Assembly: GCF_012910955.1 (NCBI RefSeq)
Contig: NZ_WTVQ01000007.1
Location: 62,001 to 126,000 of the forward strand
From: Aromatoleum diolicum
GTDB lineage: Bacteria; Pseudomonadota; Gammaproteobacteria; Burkholderiales; Rhodocyclaceae
Length of the DNA: 64,000 bases
Direction of reading: 5' to 3'
Shown: positions 63,794 through 64,000 of the stretch, piece by piece
Layout of the letters: the number at the start of each line of letters is the position of its first letter
Position numbering within the stretch: position 1 is the first letter of the stretch
Program-made: the position numbers and the translations under genes
The notes under the pieces: generated by a model
Databases searched by the model: none
Seen by the model: only the letters and a program-made list of their open reading frames with translations
What the model was told of the DNA's origin: nothing

Positions 63794-63973
63794 TCACGGG
63801 AACACCCCGGCCACGAAGGCGAAGAACGCAGCCAGATTGGTGCCCACCAAGCCGACGGACGCCGCGATGACCGTGAAAATCAAGGCTGCGAGCAGCGCAT
63901 ATTCAATCGCCGTGACGCCGTCCTGCTCTGCGAAGAATGCGTTTAGCATTCCCTTGATTTGCACGGTATTCAT
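63794..63973 (-). CDS. flp: Flp/Fap-type prepilin, divergent copy (first in transcription order)
   Basis: A 59-aa prepilin, MNTVQIKGMLNAFFAEQDG followed by VTAIEYALLAALIFTVIAAS and ending FVAGVFP. The cleavage site and Glu/Tyr of the Flp motif are kept, but the helix and C-terminus differ from the other two. AAGGGA lies upstream of ATG 63973. It may be a minor or specialised pilin. Anything before 63974 is cut by the window edge. Confidence 0.9.
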   Translation of the reverse strand: MNTVQIKGMLNAFFAEQDGVTAIEYALLAALIFTVIAASVGLVGTNLAAFFAFVAGVFP

Positions 63974-64000
63974 TTCTGTCGTCCCTTTCTGTGCGTCCTG

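Overview
The window is high-GC, densely packed bacterial chromosome. Its gene set points to a betaproteobacterium of the Rhodocyclales/Zoogloeaceae type (Azoarcus, Aromatoleum or Thauera-like): a MaoC-Pta fusion with AckA, a phasin, an oxygen-independent (cobalt-early) cobalamin pathway under a B12 riboswitch, a rhodoquinone methyltransferase (RquA) and a Tad pilus locus. This placement is inferred from gene content only. No rRNA, tRNA, CRISPR array, intact transposase or prophage was seen.

Layout. 1-6.2 kb: ackA and the MaoC-Pta fusion (minus strand), then glmU-glmS (plus) with a strong terminator. 6.2-14.6 kb is more accessory: a TetR remnant, a small secreted protein, a 660-bp stretch with a perfect 42-bp palindrome, a PPOX/HugZ-like protein, a YbjQ remnant, a YcaO-RIO kinase pair, small proteins, a phasin and a GAF-GGDEF diguanylate cyclase. 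14.6-24 kb: paaY, ybjQ-like, SDR and LysR genes diverging from a succinyl/acetyl-CoA:CoA-transferase, then a YdgA-like protein, dinB, a MaoC hydratase and a second CoA-transferase.

24-33.7 kb is a minus-strand cobalamin operon transcribed as riboswitch, 25-codon leader ORF, cobM, cbiX, cobH, cbiD, cobL, cobI, cbiG, cobE, cbtB, cbtA, cobJ. Two REP-like palindromic elements lie inside it. Later steps are at 37.7-43 kb: cbiB, cobD, a YhcC-type radical SAM gene and btuF on the minus strand, and divergent cobQ. Between the two blocks are rquA, rhlE (whose intrinsic terminator lies inside the rquA coding sequence) and a membrane M48 protease. cbiJ/cobK and cbiA are not in the window.

43-50 kb: trkH beside a KdpD-like kinase that lacks the cytoplasmic KdpD sensor domain, and kdpE, with no kdpFABC. 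Then come an enoyl-CoA hydratase and the DUF485/actP acetate permease pair. 50-64 kb is a Tad (Flp) pilus locus, all minus strand: three Flp prepilins, a prepilin peptidase, an AAA+ ATPase, CpaB, secretin, a small lipoprotein, TadG-like and two TadE-like pseudopilins, TadZ, TadA, TadB, TadC and a TPR lipoprotein with a LytR_C-like end.

A theme across the window is acetate/acyl-CoA metabolism: AckA-Pta, two CoA-transferases, ActP, MaoC and enoyl-CoA hydratases. The promoters of one CoA-transferase and of the DUF485-actP operon carry the same 18-bp inverted repeat, CCATAC-N6-GTATGG, at the same place relative to the -10 box. This suggests a common regulator not identified in the window.
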